Source of the DNA: Clostridiaceae bacterium | GTDB lineage: Bacteria; Bacillota; Clostridia; Lachnospirales; Lachnospiraceae | Direction: 5' to 3' | DNA: 64,000 nucleotides | Assembly (NCBI GenBank): GCA_009911065.1 | Contig: QXWR01000023.1 | Location: 1 to 64,000 of the forward strand | Shown: positions 1 through 8,722 of the stretch, piece after piece | Layout: each line of letters opens with the position of its first letter | Numbering within the stretch: position 1 is the stretch's first letter | Notes under the pieces: model-generated | Told to the model about the DNA's origin: nothing | Seen by the model: only the letters and a program-made list of their open reading frames with translations | Database searches by the model: none | Translations under genes and position numbers: made by a program

Positions 1-159
1 ATGACCATGGTTTTAATAAAGGTTTCAGGATACGCTTCTCTGCGAAAGATTAGTGTCCTGGAACCTTTTCCGTTCTCCGTTCTCCGTTCTCATGTCATTA
101 TATCGGTTAATTCTGTGACAGGCAACCAGAGTAATTATGGGTCGGTACAAAAGGGTAGC

Positions 160-240
160 AACATTAATGGGCTGAAAGAAAGAGAAAAGGTAGAAGATTT
201 GTTGGCACAGCAGGAAAAAGACATTCTTAAGCAAGTTTAA
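160..240 (+). pseudogene. C-terminal remnant of an ADP-ribosylglycohydrolase
   Basis: The last codons read NGLKEREKVEDLLAQ. This closely matches the C-terminus of the intact ADP-ribosylglycohydrolase at 18797-19750 (NGLKEREKVDYLLAQ), and the DNA similarity runs on into the downstream intergenic region. Nothing upstream of about 160 in this window resembles the enzyme, so the catalytic part is absent and only the tail survives. It sits in front of an intact kinase, just as the intact glycohydrolase sits in front of a broken kinase copy. This supports an ancestral glycohydrolase-kinase module. Confidence 0.7.
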
Positions 241-292
241 AACTTGATTCATTTGGAACGTATTCAGGACACGTCTATGTCCTTTTTAGACC

Positions 293-335
293 CGTCATAT
301 AGTTGTCGCATTTCGTGATAGGTTTATGTTACGAT
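293..335 (+). promoter_or_regulatory. Conserved 43-bp box, copy A, upstream of the protein kinase
   Basis: The sequence reads CGTCATATA, two free bases, TGTCGC, fifteen free bases, then TATGTTACGAT. Copies with the same blocks and identical spacing lie at 19851-19893 and 11603-11645. The box ends 49 bp before the kinase ATG. It could be a promoter (TTGTCG and TATGTT at 16-bp spacing) or an operator for an island regulator. The conservation is seen directly; the function is inferred. Confidence 0.55.
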
Positions 336-384
336 TCCCATATAAAATAAAGCAGATATTAAGGAAGAACAGGAGAATGGTTTA

Positions 385-1221
385 ATGAGAGAAGATCATG
401 ATCTGTCTGCGGATAAGCTGCCATGTTACAGGAAGATACAAACTCTTGGCGCAAAAGGCGGTTTGTGGGTGGTGCGGGAATCCGTGACGGGAAAAACATT
501 TGTCATGAGAAAGCTGTCCTGGGAGAATCGGGAAGTCTATGAAAGGCTTATGAGCATCCGCCATCCTAATGTGGTCCGGGTTCTTCATGTGTTTTCGGAT
601 AAAGGGACTTTTTATGGGGTGGAGGAATATGTACAGGGGCGCTCTCTTTTTTGTATCTTAACACAGAGGGGAACATTTGGCAGCAAAGTGATCTCGGTGG
701 GGGAGCAGATATTGAGAGGGCTTTCCGTCCTGCATAAAAACGGCATCATTCACCGGGATATTAAGCCGGAGAATGTGATGATGGATGAAAAGGGAAAGGT
801 GAAGCTGATTGATTTTCATATTGCCAGGGTTTTTTATGGTGAAAAAGAAAGGGATACTATGTTAAAAGGGACGAAAGGGTACGCTTCGCCGGAACAGTTC
901 GGATACAGGCAGACCGATTGCCGCACGGATATTTATTCTCTGGGGGTGACGCTGAATGAGCTGGCTGTGGGGAAACTTCCGAGGGAGGAGATGTGCAAAG
1001 GGGGACTGGGAGTTTTTATACGCAAATGTACGGAGTTTGATCCGAAACGCCGCTTTCAGACGGCACAGGAGGCACTTAGGAGGCTTAAATGGCTGGAAAA
1101 GGGATACAGGCTTGGAAGGCAAGGGCGGAAAATCATGGGGAAAGCAATTTTCAAACACGTCTTAGGCACTGTGCCGGCAGTACAGTACAAAAGGGGGCGG
1201 CGGGTATATAATAGAGGATGA
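385..1221 (+). CDS. Serine/threonine protein kinase (eukaryote-like)
   Basis: A 278-residue cytoplasmic protein consisting almost only of a Hanks-type kinase domain. Visible motifs are a glycine-containing loop (LGAKGGLWVV), a candidate ATP lysine in VMRKL, the catalytic loop HRDIKPENVM, the metal motif as DFHIAR instead of DFG, and an activation segment ending GTKGYASPEQFG followed by DIYSLGV. Bacterial kinases of this type phosphorylate Ser/Thr of partner proteins. No membrane helix or PASTA repeats are present, unlike PrkC. The start has AGGAG about 10 bp upstream. A frameshifted paralogue lies at 19937-20641. HTH regulators and a PPP-type phosphatase nearby suggest a reversible phosphorylation circuit, which is inference. 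Confidence 0.9.
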   Translation: MREDHDLSADKLPCYRKIQTLGAKGGLWVVRESVTGKTFVMRKLSWENREVYERLMSIRHPNVVRVLHVFSDKGTFYGVEEYVQGRSLFCILTQRGTFGSKVISVGEQILRGLSVLHKNGIIHRDIKPENVMMDEKGKVKLIDFHIARVFYGEKERDTMLKGTKGYASPEQFGYRQTDCRTDIYSLGVTLNELAVGKLPREEMCKGGLGVFIRKCTEFDPKRRFQTAQEALRRLKWLEKGYRLGRQGRKIMGKAIFKHVLGTVPAVQYKRGRRVYNRG

Positions 1222-1226
1222 TCATA

Positions 1227-1565
1227 CTACATATCTTCAATATGACCAGCCAGTATTCTTACGGTACGCCAGAACTGGCTTTTTTTGGACGGGTCCGTTC
1301 CTTTTAAGGAAGAGGCTATCTCTGCCGGGAGGGCGGTTTCCTGTTCCATCCGGTCAAAGAGCAGGGAGTCGGTGCTGATGCCCAGTACGGATGCGATGCG
1401 GCACAGACTTTCTACGGATAGTTTTCGGGAACCCCGTTCGATATGGCCCACAAAAGAGGTCGACAGATCACAAGCCTCCCCCAGCTGTTCCTGGGTGAGA
1501 CCAATCTGTTCCCGCTGTCTGCGGATTCTTGTCCCGATTTCAAGGTAATTGACGGAATCGTTCAT
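1227..1565 (-). CDS. XRE-family HTH transcriptional regulator
   Basis: A 112-residue DNA-binding protein. The N-terminal HTH_3 fold is clear: IGTRIRRQREQIGLTQEQLG, then STSFVGHIERGSRKLSVESL and LGISTDSLLF. The C-terminal 40 residues are short and unassigned. The start at 1565 was chosen because AAAGGAGG lies directly upstream; the longer upstream reading has no such site. It converges on the kinase gene, with 5 bp between the stop codons, and diverges from the HTH gene at 1706. It probably represses the shared divergent promoter region and itself. Confidence 0.88.
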   Translation of the reverse strand: MNDSVNYLEIGTRIRRQREQIGLTQEQLGEACDLSTSFVGHIERGSRKLSVESLCRIASVLGISTDSLLFDRMEQETALPAEIASSLKGTDPSKKSQFWRTVRILAGHIEDM

Positions 1566-1585
1566 GGAAACCTCCTTTAAAAAAT

Positions 1586-1641
1586 AGTATACACGGATAA
1601 AAAGATTTGATAAATGCACCAAAAGTAGTATAATAGCTACT
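1586..1641. promoter_or_regulatory. Divergent promoters with an AGTAG-N8-CTACT inverted repeat
   Basis: On the + strand TTGATA (1607-1612) and TATAAT (1629-1634) are separated by 16 bp and point at the HTH gene at 1706. On the - strand TATACT (1586-1591) points at the XRE gene. The inverted repeat AGTAG/CTACT (1624-1641) covers the + strand -10, a usual place for a repressor operator. Regulation by the XRE protein is inferred. Confidence 0.5.
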
Positions 1642-1705
1642 ATAAGAATTATTAGCGTTGATCAGAGTTGGTTTGTCTGATGGCATGGAGAAACAGGAGG
1701 CGTCG

Positions 1706-2122
1706 ATGAAAAAGGTTACAGAGGAATTGGTAAATGAGATTACACAGGGAAAGAGCGTGGCAGAGTATCTTGCTTCCAATAGGGGAGAATTTTTGGATAT
1801 TCCGCTTTCTGCGCATCTGAAAGAATTGCTGCAAAAAAAGGGGATGCGGGTATCCCAGGCAGCGGACAAATCCAATAAAGGGGAGTATATTTATCAGGTG
1901 TTTCGCGGAATTAAAAATCCGGGCAGGGATGTGGTCCTGTGCATTGCGTTGGCCATGAAGCTGGATTTGGAGGAAACCCAGCATTTACTGCGGATTGGAC
2001 GTATGGCTTGTCTGGATGCCCGAAATAAAAGGGACTCTATAGTTATATTCGGGATTGCGCGGGGGATTTCCGTGGTAGAGGTCAATGATATTCTTTATGA
2101 GTTTGGCGAGGAGTGTTTATAG
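1706..2122 (+). CDS. HTH-domain protein, putative regulator
   Basis: A 138-residue protein whose middle reads LKELLQKKGMRVSQAADKSN followed by GEYIYQVFRGIKNPGRDVVL. This has the form of a helix-turn-helix with a LARIG-like tail (LEETQHLLRIGRMACLDARN). It is read divergently from the XRE regulator. The start at 1706 has CAGGAGG just upstream; an ATG at 1685 is possible. It heads the run of + strand genes through the TM2 and DUF2786 proteins, so it may regulate that operon. The family was judged from the HTH pattern only. Confidence 0.7.
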   Translation: MKKVTEELVNEITQGKSVAEYLASNRGEFLDIPLSAHLKELLQKKGMRVSQAADKSNKGEYIYQVFRGIKNPGRDVVLCIALAMKLDLEETQHLLRIGRMACLDARNKRDSIVIFGIARGISVVEVNDILYEFGEECL

Positions 2123-2141
2123 GAAGAAGGGGGAGATTTTT

Positions 2142-2255
2142 TTGGGTTTAAAACTACTGGAGATAAAGCCGGGGGAACTGGACCGGAGACTGGAAAGCTG
2201 GCTTGACAGCATCGGCTATGTGACAGAGCCGGATAAGATTGTTTTTCACGAGTAA
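2142..2255 (+). CDS. Small hypothetical protein (37 aa), possibly a remnant
   Basis: A TTG-started frame with a purine-rich AAGGGGGAG upstream encodes KLLEIKPGELDRRLESWLDS followed by IGYVTEPDKIVFHE. It lies between the HTH gene and the TM2 gene, with small gaps typical of an operon. It may be a genuine small protein or the stump of a longer gene. No family was recognised. Confidence 0.35.
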   Translation: MGLKLLEIKPGELDRRLESWLDSIGYVTEPDKIVFHE

Positions 2256-2295
2256 ATGGGGGAAGAAGATATTAAAAAGAGGAGGATTTTGGGAA

Positions 2296-3015
2296 GTGGC
2301 TGATTTTTTGATTACGTTTTTTCTTGGGCTTTTTGGAATACACCGGTTCATGAAGAAAAAATATGTGACAGGATTTATATGGCTGTTTACCGCGGGATTG
2401 TTTGGCATTGGCTGGATTGTGGATGTGTGTATAGCTTTTGGGAATATGGTCAAGGGGGGAGAAAAAGAGGGGGATAAGGCAGAACAGGCGGGATCGGTGA
2501 ATCCGACAGGAGCAGGACAGGCGGGACTGATGGTTCAGCCCCAGGCAGGCCAAAAAGGACGGCAGGCGGCAGGCCAAAAGATCCAGACTGGTCAGCCTCA
2601 ATCATCCGGACAGACGAAAGATGGTGAGAAAAAGGGATTTTGGGCGTCATGGAAAGAAAAAGCGATTAAAGACAGACAGGAAAGGGCAGTAAGAGATGCA
2701 TATAAAAAGGAAGAAGAAAAGAGAAAACCGAAGATAAATAAGATTAAGCATACAAGGGCGTTGACACCCCAGGAACAGCAGAGCATTGATACATTAAACA
2801 TGGAAATTACAAAGTTATATAATGATTATAAAATTAAAAGATTAACTTATAATGATTATTTGTGGGGGAGTCTGCGATTTGAGAGTCAGATAAAGGAAAT
2901 CAGGAGACGGGCAGAATGGTACGAAACCATAGAACTTCCTCCGGAGGTGGACCCGGATACTCCCATTTATGTGGATGAAGAAGCGATCCGGAACCGTATT
3001 ACGGGATTGTTTTAG
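2296..3015 (+). CDS. TM2-domain membrane protein with long charged tail
   Basis: The N-terminus is a TM2 domain: a first helix (FLITFFLGLFGIHRF), a short charged turn (KKKYVTG), then a second helix (FIWLFTAGLFGIGWIVDVCI). The turn with HRF is typical of the family. The roughly 180 remaining residues are hydrophilic and probably cytoplasmic: a Q/G/A-rich linker, a lysine-rich stretch, and a C-terminal helical part around EQQSIDTLNMEITKLYNDY, which resembles a SHOCT-type short helical domain. A GTG start at 2296 is preferred because AGGAGG precedes it; an upstream TTG is possible. It may anchor the island system to the membrane, which is inferred. Confidence 0.75.
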   Translation: MADFLITFFLGLFGIHRFMKKKYVTGFIWLFTAGLFGIGWIVDVCIAFGNMVKGGEKEGDKAEQAGSVNPTGAGQAGLMVQPQAGQKGRQAAGQKIQTGQPQSSGQTKDGEKKGFWASWKEKAIKDRQERAVRDAYKKEEEKRKPKINKIKHTRALTPQEQQSIDTLNMEITKLYNDYKIKRLTYNDYLWGSLRFESQIKEIRRRAEWYETIELPPEVDPDTPIYVDEEAIRNRITGLF

Positions 3016-3060
3016 ACAAAATGGGACATTATCTAAAAACGATACAGAGAGGACAGGATA

Positions 3061-3738
3061 TTGGACAGGGAAGCAGTACGGCGGAAGATAAAAAATCTTT
3101 TGGCTTTAGCAGAGAGTGATAATGAGAATGAGGCTTTGGCTGCCGTACAGGCGGCCAGAAAACTTATGATGAAGTACCATATTTCTGTGGAGGAAGAGAA
3201 GGGGAAAGAGGGAATCCAAAAGAATATAGCAGTAAAAGAGTTAAGATTTAAGAGGATGCCGATGAAATGGCATCATTTGATGCTGGCATGGATTTTGGCA
3301 AAGAATTTTCGGTGCAGGACATTTTGTCGATCGAAACCTGTTATTTGTACCTGTTTTCTGGGATTTGAGGAAGATGCCCATGCCGCCCTGATGCTGATGG
3401 AGTACCTGGTTCGGTTTATGGAACAGGGAGCAGCGGCATACAGGGGGAGCAAAAGCCAGGAATATGGTTGGAGAGACGGATTTTGCGTGGGAGTTGACGA
3501 TGCGTTTAAAAAACAGGACAGAGAGGAGCCGGGATATGAGATCATGGCGGCCGTACCCCGGGAAGTAAATGAAGCATTTGAAAAGTTGAAGCTCATGAAA
3601 AAAAGCGGCAGCAGGCCCACGGAGCATATGGCTTTGGATGGGGCGGCGTTTTCCAGCGGGAAGATAAGCGGGAGAAGGGCAGTAGACGGACGGAGTATTC
3701 CTTTTTATGGAAGGCGGGAGATTGGCAATAAGGAATGA
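3061..3738 (+). CDS. DUF2786 domain protein
   Basis: A 225-residue protein. The first 45 residues are a DUF2786 domain (RRKIKNLLALAESDNENEAL, then AAVQAARKLMMKYHI), a helical domain of unknown function. The rest holds FILAKNFRC-like and FLGFEEDAHAALMLMEYLVR segments, and the second is also found in the remnant at 11085-11589. The start is TTG with AGAGAGGA upstream; no in-frame ATG lies near. It follows the TM2 gene after 45 bp and precedes the phosphatase after 46 bp, so it probably belongs to one operon. Its substrate is unknown. Confidence 0.75.
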   Translation: MDREAVRRKIKNLLALAESDNENEALAAVQAARKLMMKYHISVEEEKGKEGIQKNIAVKELRFKRMPMKWHHLMLAWILAKNFRCRTFCRSKPVICTCFLGFEEDAHAALMLMEYLVRFMEQGAAAYRGSKSQEYGWRDGFCVGVDDAFKKQDREEPGYEIMAAVPREVNEAFEKLKLMKKSGSRPTEHMALDGAAFSSGKISGRRAVDGRSIPFYGRREIGNKE

Positions 3739-3784
3739 ACATAAGTGTGTGTTATGGGCGGGACGCGCTGGGAGGGATATATAG

Positions 3785-4570
3785 TTGAGTACTTATGTTA
3801 TGACGGATATTCACGGGCATTATGACCCTATGAAACGTATGCTTGATAAAATCGGATTTTCTGCAGGTGACAGGATGATTTTGGCAGGGGACTATATTGA
3901 CAGAGGGCCGGACAGCTATAAGATGCTTAAGTGGATAGAAAGTCCTGGGGAAAATGTCATTCTGGTCAGAGGGAACCATGATGAAGAATTTCGCTGTTAT
4001 GTGGAAGTGATGGGAATGATCTTTGAAAAATACGGACTGAAAACTTCCAGCCCAGAGGATACCATACGGGCGTATCGGACGGCCAGAGGGCTTTCTTCCT
4101 ATTTTGACGTGTACGGTACTGTGGGAAATCTGATGGAAGAAAAGAGGATGTCATTTCACCAGTTGTCAGAGTGGGCGAAATGTATTAAAAACATGCCGTA
4201 TTTTTATGAGACTGCCATAAAGGGGAAAAGGTGCATCATTGTCCATGGCGGTTATGTGGAAAGCCTTGCCTGTTTGGAGGGAGCAGATATGGATGGTTCT
4301 TATGACTCATTGGAGGACTTTTATCTGAAGGCCAGGGATGATGCGTATATTTACGGCGGTGTGGAACACGGAATGGTCATAGCAGGCCATACGCCCACTA
4401 CGGCAATGTATGAACTTCCTTTTAATCATGGAAATGTTTACCGTTTTTATGACGAAGAGACGGATTGTATATTTTATGATCTGGACTGCGGCTATGCATT
4501 TAAAGACATTGAGCCGGAAGGGAAACTGGCCTGTCTGCGGCTGGAGGATGAGAGGATTTTTTATGTTTAA
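3785..4570 (+). CDS. PPP-type metallophosphatase (Ser/Thr phosphatase or ApaH-like)
   Basis: A 261-residue protein with the full calcineurin-like motif set: DIHGHYD (D-x-H), GDYIDRGPDS (GDxxDRG), RGNHDEE (GNHD), IVHGGY and AGHTPT. These ligate two metals that hydrolyse phosphoester bonds. The family includes bacterial PrpA/PrpB-like protein phosphatases and diadenosine tetraphosphatases, and the sequence alone does not separate them. The start is TTG, preceded by GGGAGGG. In this setting it is a natural counterpart to the kinase at 385, which is inference. Confidence 0.85.
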   Translation: MSTYVMTDIHGHYDPMKRMLDKIGFSAGDRMILAGDYIDRGPDSYKMLKWIESPGENVILVRGNHDEEFRCYVEVMGMIFEKYGLKTSSPEDTIRAYRTARGLSSYFDVYGTVGNLMEEKRMSFHQLSEWAKCIKNMPYFYETAIKGKRCIIVHGGYVESLACLEGADMDGSYDSLEDFYLKARDDAYIYGGVEHGMVIAGHTPTTAMYELPFNHGNVYRFYDEETDCIFYDLDCGYAFKDIEPEGKLACLRLEDERIFYV

Positions 4571-4595
4571 GAGTCTTCAGTAAAGGAGGGGACAA

Positions 4596-5600
4596 ATGAA
4601 TCTGAACTTAATTAAAAGCGATCTGCAGAAACTGGGAGAAGAAGTTTTTGACAGACACACAGAAGAGGTTTTTCAGGCATTGGGAGCCATATGCCGCTGC
4701 AGAAATGTGGTGCAGGATTGGGAGATGTGGAAATGGAGAGATACGATATGGATGCCCATAGCAGAAGAATTGCATGGGGAATCCTTTCAGGAGCTGAACC
4801 GCGCACTGGAGAATAGGGAGAAATGGACGGAGGAGAAGATTCCCCTCAAAAATTTCCTGTTATCCGGCGTCCGACTGATGGTGGGTATCCATAAATGGGA
4901 AAAAGAGAAGGAAGAATGGTTTGAGTGGATGTCTGACCAGATTTTAGTAAACCAGTATTCGGGGATTCGTCTGTTTCAGGAATATATCTACCTGCTGGGA
5001 CTGGTGAAAATCCGGGAAGGCAGCAGCTTTCAGGAATTGGTGGAAATGTTTCGTTTTGCGGTTCCCACAGGAAAGCAGAAAACTTATGACCAGGGATGTG
5101 AGGAAATCGGGCGCAAACTGAGAAAAGAACGGAATGCATCTATGCGGGAAACCGTGGAGAAACGGTTTGACCGTTGGATAAAGATGGCAAAGGGAAATGA
5201 AAGCGCCCATGTGGCTGCCCGCTTCAACGAAATATACAGGGCGATGCCGGAGAATGCGTTTCATGAATGGGTAGAGGCCCGGTTGTCCCAAGGGGCAGAT
5301 CTGGAAGCGTTTCGTCAGGCGGGTTATGGGATAGATGAAATGGAACCGGAGGAGCTGAAAAGCTTTTTATTAGAGAGAAAGAATAACGAGTTGTGCCGTT
5401 TGGCGGAACTATTTGTTTATGGAGAAAAAAATGTAAGGCTCCGGCTTTTGAAACAATTGTCAGATGAAGAACAGGAAATCTTGTTGGAAGACTGGATGAA
5501 ATCTTTTTATCCCAGCTTTTGGTCTGATCTGGAATCCAGGATGAACAACATAGAGGCCCATGTGGAAGAAGTCCGGAATCAATCCATGGAGAAGGATTAA
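4596..5600 (+). CDS. Hypothetical helical protein with a FliG-C-like stretch, paralogue 1
   Basis: A 334-residue soluble, helix-rich protein without membrane segments. It shares KIPLKNFLL, NQYSGIRLFQEYIYLLGLV and the general N-terminal layout with the genes at 5641 and 12901, so the three are paralogues. Towards the C-terminus, LAELFVYGEKNVRLRLLKQL then SDEEQEILLEDW resembles the alternating pattern of the FliG C-terminal domain, a motor protein fold also found in non-flagellar proteins. The start is supported by AAAGGAGG. It follows the phosphatase by 25 bp. The function is unknown. Confidence 0.65.
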   Translation: MNLNLIKSDLQKLGEEVFDRHTEEVFQALGAICRCRNVVQDWEMWKWRDTIWMPIAEELHGESFQELNRALENREKWTEEKIPLKNFLLSGVRLMVGIHKWEKEKEEWFEWMSDQILVNQYSGIRLFQEYIYLLGLVKIREGSSFQELVEMFRFAVPTGKQKTYDQGCEEIGRKLRKERNASMRETVEKRFDRWIKMAKGNESAHVAARFNEIYRAMPENAFHEWVEARLSQGADLEAFRQAGYGIDEMEPEELKSFLLERKNNELCRLAELFVYGEKNVRLRLLKQLSDEEQEILLEDWMKSFYPSFWSDLESRMNNIEAHVEEVRNQSMEKD

Positions 5601-5640
5601 GCAGCCTGCTGCAGGACATGACGAGAAAGGCGGAAAAGAT

Positions 5641-6592
5641 ATGTGGAAATTAGTAGAAGCGGAATTAAGGCGGGATGCCCTGAAATATGCAAGGGAAGCT
5701 CTTTTCGGATACCGGATACAGGTATATCAGGTATTGGAGACAATCTGTCAATACAGTGAGATAGCCAGAAACAGCGGACTCCTTGCGCTGGAAGAATACT
5801 GCGAAAACGCAGAGGAAGAGGATACGCCGCTGGCATCCTTGTGGAAAGATGCTGTAGCCGCAATAGTAGACGGTAGCGGACTGGAACAGCTAAGACAGGG
5901 GATTCGCCTGGAGCAATATTCCGGATACCAGCTGTATTTGGCGTATTTGTATTTTTTGGGCGCCTGTATGATCAAGAATTACCCTCCGAAGCCGGACATT
6001 CTTCTGGACCGGTTTCGTACACTGGTTCCAGAGGAAGCGCAGGAAGACTATGATGAGGATTTTCGTTTACTGCGCGAAATGTGGCAGAAAGAGAAGCAGA
6101 AAATGGATGAGACGCATATGGAAGAGAACTTTTCAAAGTTTTCCAGGACAAAGGATTATTTTCATAAACTGTTTTATCACATGGAGGAGGAAGGGATTTG
6201 CTGTATGATGGAAGAGATTGACTATCTAACTTTGGAAAAAGCACTTTCCTGCGCGGATAAAAAACTGAGAGACCGGTTCCGAAAAAATCTGCCGGAAAAG
6301 ATGCGGCAGGAAATTTCTTACCGTTGGTGGACAAAAGAAGATTATTGGAACTATTATGGATGTGACACAGAGGAACGTCGGAAAGCGATGAAGAGAATGA
6401 TCTGTATGGCGGGAGGATTGTGGAGCAGATCTTTAGTGGATGATTCCGGGGCCATGCGCCTGAAACTTGTTTGGATTTGATGTTTCTTATGATTTTATGG
6501 AGCATCGTTTTTATCAGGATGATTACCGTTTCCCCCTGGGGTGGATGGATGTACCGGATAAAATTGATGATGACTTTGTGGATGGGACATGA
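5641..6592 (+). pseudogene. FliG-C-like hypothetical protein, paralogue 2, frameshifted near its end
   Basis: The frame from 5641 is open for 279 residues and stops at 6478. Shifting by one base near 6466 restores a continuation (GFDVSYDFMEHRFYQDD, then DYRFPLGWMDVPDKIDDDFV) whose end matches the isolated fragment at 18640-18726. Residues around DYLTLEKALSCADKKLRDRF, then RKNLPEKMRQEI closely resemble the FliG C-terminal motif. QYSGYQLYLAYLYFLG matches paralogue 1. After the codons for DDFVDGT the sequence runs directly into a glycohydrolase remnant, so a deletion joined the two genes. It may still make a shortened protein. AAAGGCGG precedes the ATG. Confidence 0.6.
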
Positions 6593-6734
6593 TACGGATA
6601 CCACAGCCTGCGTAACGGGAGGTCTGGCTGGAATCCGTAATGGATTGCAGGGAATTCCAAAGCGGTGGCTCAAGGCATTAAAAGAAAAGGTGGAACGCCT
6701 GCTGCGTTTGCTTTTCTCAAAGGGAAAAGCATAG
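6585..6734 (+). pseudogene. C-terminal remnant of a second ADP-ribosylglycohydrolase
   Basis: The frame reads GHDTDTTACVTGGLAG then IPKRWLKALKEKVERLL. This matches GNDTDTTACITGGLAG and IPERWLNGLKEREKVDYLL in the intact enzyme at 18797-19750. DTDT is a metal-binding motif of the ADP-ribosyl-acceptor hydrolase family. All sequence before it has been lost and replaced by the end of the upstream gene, which points to an internal deletion. Confidence 0.8.
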
Positions 6735-6764
6735 GCAACAATATATATAAATTGACTGCATAGG

Positions 6765-7253
6765 ATGTTTTGTTCGAACATGTGTATTGACATCCCTGCG
6801 CCTTTTTGCAGGGGGGATCTGGTATGCCATTCTGACGGAAAGCCTTTTGTGCTTGATTATATCGCTGCCTGGGATCGGGGAAAATGGTTGGAAAACGGAT
6901 TTTCGGAAGAAGAGGCAGAACAAGGAGACCAAGAAAGAACCAGATGTTTTCAAAATGGAAACTGTTTCGGCATGTGGACGTATGGATATGAGATACGCGA
7001 GAACTTTGGGGTATGGTACAAGGACCTGGGTTACAGGGAGTATCTGGATCTGGAATATTACGAAAGGCCCCTGGAAGGGAAAGAACGGGCATTAAAGCTC
7101 ATCAGTGAATACTTAAAGGGAAACTGCGATCTTGAGCTGCTGCTCAACGGCTATGTGTTTGGACTGCTGGATGGGAAACAGAAACAGATCCTGGGGAATT
7201 ATCACAGCGCTTATACGAAGGAGTGGAGGAAGATTATGGGGCTGGATGCCTGA
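6765..7253 (+). CDS. Hypothetical protein, probably 5'-truncated
   Basis: An open frame of 162 residues starting MCIDIPAPFCRGDLV after a few codons. The start lacks a convincing ribosome site, and the frame begins directly after the glycohydrolase remnant, next to the perfect palindrome TGTTCGAACA. These suggest that the true N-terminus was lost. The remainder (FGVWYKDLGYREYLDLEYYE, then a helical C-terminus with LLLNGYVFGLLDG) looks like a soluble protein. No function was recognised. It may be a fragment of a larger island protein. Confidence 0.45.
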   Translation: MFCSNMCIDIPAPFCRGDLVCHSDGKPFVLDYIAAWDRGKWLENGFSEEEAEQGDQERTRCFQNGNCFGMWTYGYEIRENFGVWYKDLGYREYLDLEYYERPLEGKERALKLISEYLKGNCDLELLLNGYVFGLLDGKQKQILGNYHSAYTKEWRKIMGLDA

Positions 7254-7338
7254 AGACGGAGAAGCAGTTGCGGCTCCCGGGGAGATATGATAAAATGAAG
7301 ACAGTTTGAAAATCGTTACGAAGAGAAGGAATAAAACC

Positions 7339-8679
7339 ATGGCGGATCTTATGATTCACCGGGGCAGCAGTCAGATTGGCGGCTGCTGTACCCAGATCAG
7401 CACAGGAGAGAGCCGTATCCTCATAGATTTCGGGGCGAATCTGCCGGGGACGGACCAAAATGCCGGGATAAAAGACTCGGAAATGTTTCAAAAGGTGTTT
7501 GGCTCTGTCAGGAAGGGCGCTGTTTTATTTACCCATTACCACGGCGATCACTACGGCCTTTTTAAGGAGATCCCCGACGATGTTCCCATGTACATCGGTT
7601 CTCTGGCAAAAGACATCCTGGAGATCCTTGTTCCTTATATGGACCGGGGAGCAGAGAAAAAAGGGCTTCCCGCGGTGGAGCGGATGCGTACTTATGAAGC
7701 CGGAATATGGATCACGCCCGTTCCCGGAATCCAGGTCCTTCCTCTCTACGTGGATCACTCTGCCCTGGATTCTTATATGTTTTACATCAGGGTTTCCGGA
7801 AAAAGCATCCTATTTACCGGGGATTTTCGGGAACATGGCATTGTGGGCCAGAGGGGACGCTTAGAGCGGGTACTCAAAACATATGTGCCCGGGCCGGTGG
7901 ATATTCTGATTACCGAGGGTACCATGCTCAGCCGTTTGGGAGAGGCAAAGAATCTGCTTGTTAAGTCAGAGCAGGAACTGGGTGAAAAAGCAGGAAAACT
8001 TTTTGAAAAGCATAAATATAATTTTGTACTGGTTTCTTCCACGAATCTGGACAGTATCATGGAGTTTTATCATAATACGCCAAAGAATCTGCGGTTTGTC
8101 TGTGATTTTTACCAGGCGCAGGTCCTGATTACGGCTATGAGAGACATGGAGAGAAGGGGCAATTTCCCGGAATACCGGCCATCAAAGAAACATCCCGTGG
8201 TATGGGTATTGGGAAAGCCGGACAGCCGGTGGGCAAAGCTTCGCCGGATTGGGGATTCCATGAAACATCCCCTGTGGTTTCGTTCCGTCACGGAAGAGGA
8301 ACTGGAGCGGGACGGCTTTGTTATGCTGACCCGAAAAAATACCCGTCCGGAGGACTACGTAAGTCCTTTTGAGAAACTGCTGGATAAATTCTTTGACAGA
8401 GACGGGCAGATTATTTACTCCATGTGGAAAGGGTATCTGGAGGAGGAACATGCCGACTGGCAGCTGCTCCGGTTTATCGGCGGGCGCCCTTATGAGTCTT
8501 TACATACCAGCGGACACGCCTATGTGGAGACCATTGCCAGACTGATCGGGCTGGTAAATCCGAAAATTATCATTCCCATGCACACAAAATCTCCTGAGGA
8601 CTTTACATTCATCCCGGAATTTGCCCCTTATCGTGACCGGGTGCAGGTGCTTCGGGACGGAATCCGGCTGCCGCTTTGA
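7339..8679 (+). CDS. MBL-fold metallo-hydrolase, RNase J/beta-CASP-like
   Basis: A 446-residue protein. The metal motif THYHGDHYG (HxHxDH) sits near residue 66, with further conserved blocks YVDHSALDS, LFTGDFREHG and a late HTSGHAY followed by IIPMHTKSP. This order (MBL core, inserted domain, then a histidine motif and an I/V-P-x-H-x motif) is that of the beta-CASP nucleases such as RNase J, which cut RNA or DNA. The usual long RNase J C-terminus is missing. AGAAGGAA lies before the ATG. A 56-bp remnant of a second copy is at 9125-9180. Nuclease activity is inferred from the family. Confidence 0.8.
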   Translation: MADLMIHRGSSQIGGCCTQISTGESRILIDFGANLPGTDQNAGIKDSEMFQKVFGSVRKGAVLFTHYHGDHYGLFKEIPDDVPMYIGSLAKDILEILVPYMDRGAEKKGLPAVERMRTYEAGIWITPVPGIQVLPLYVDHSALDSYMFYIRVSGKSILFTGDFREHGIVGQRGRLERVLKTYVPGPVDILITEGTMLSRLGEAKNLLVKSEQELGEKAGKLFEKHKYNFVLVSSTNLDSIMEFYHNTPKNLRFVCDFYQAQVLITAMRDMERRGNFPEYRPSKKHPVVWVLGKPDSRWAKLRRIGDSMKHPLWFRSVTEEELERDGFVMLTRKNTRPEDYVSPFEKLLDKFFDRDGQIIYSMWKGYLEEEHADWQLLRFIGGRPYESLHTSGHAYVETIARLIGLVNPKIIIPMHTKSPEDFTFIPEFAPYRDRVQVLRDGIRLPL

Positions 8680-8722
8680 GAGCATTCCCGGAGATTCTTT
8701 GAATGAAAGGGGGAAAATAAAA

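Noticed and set aside
6768..6778. Palindrome TGTTCGAACA as a possible LexA box
   Set aside because: It lacks the usual clostridial LexA spacing and lies at the start of a truncated frame, not before an SOS gene.
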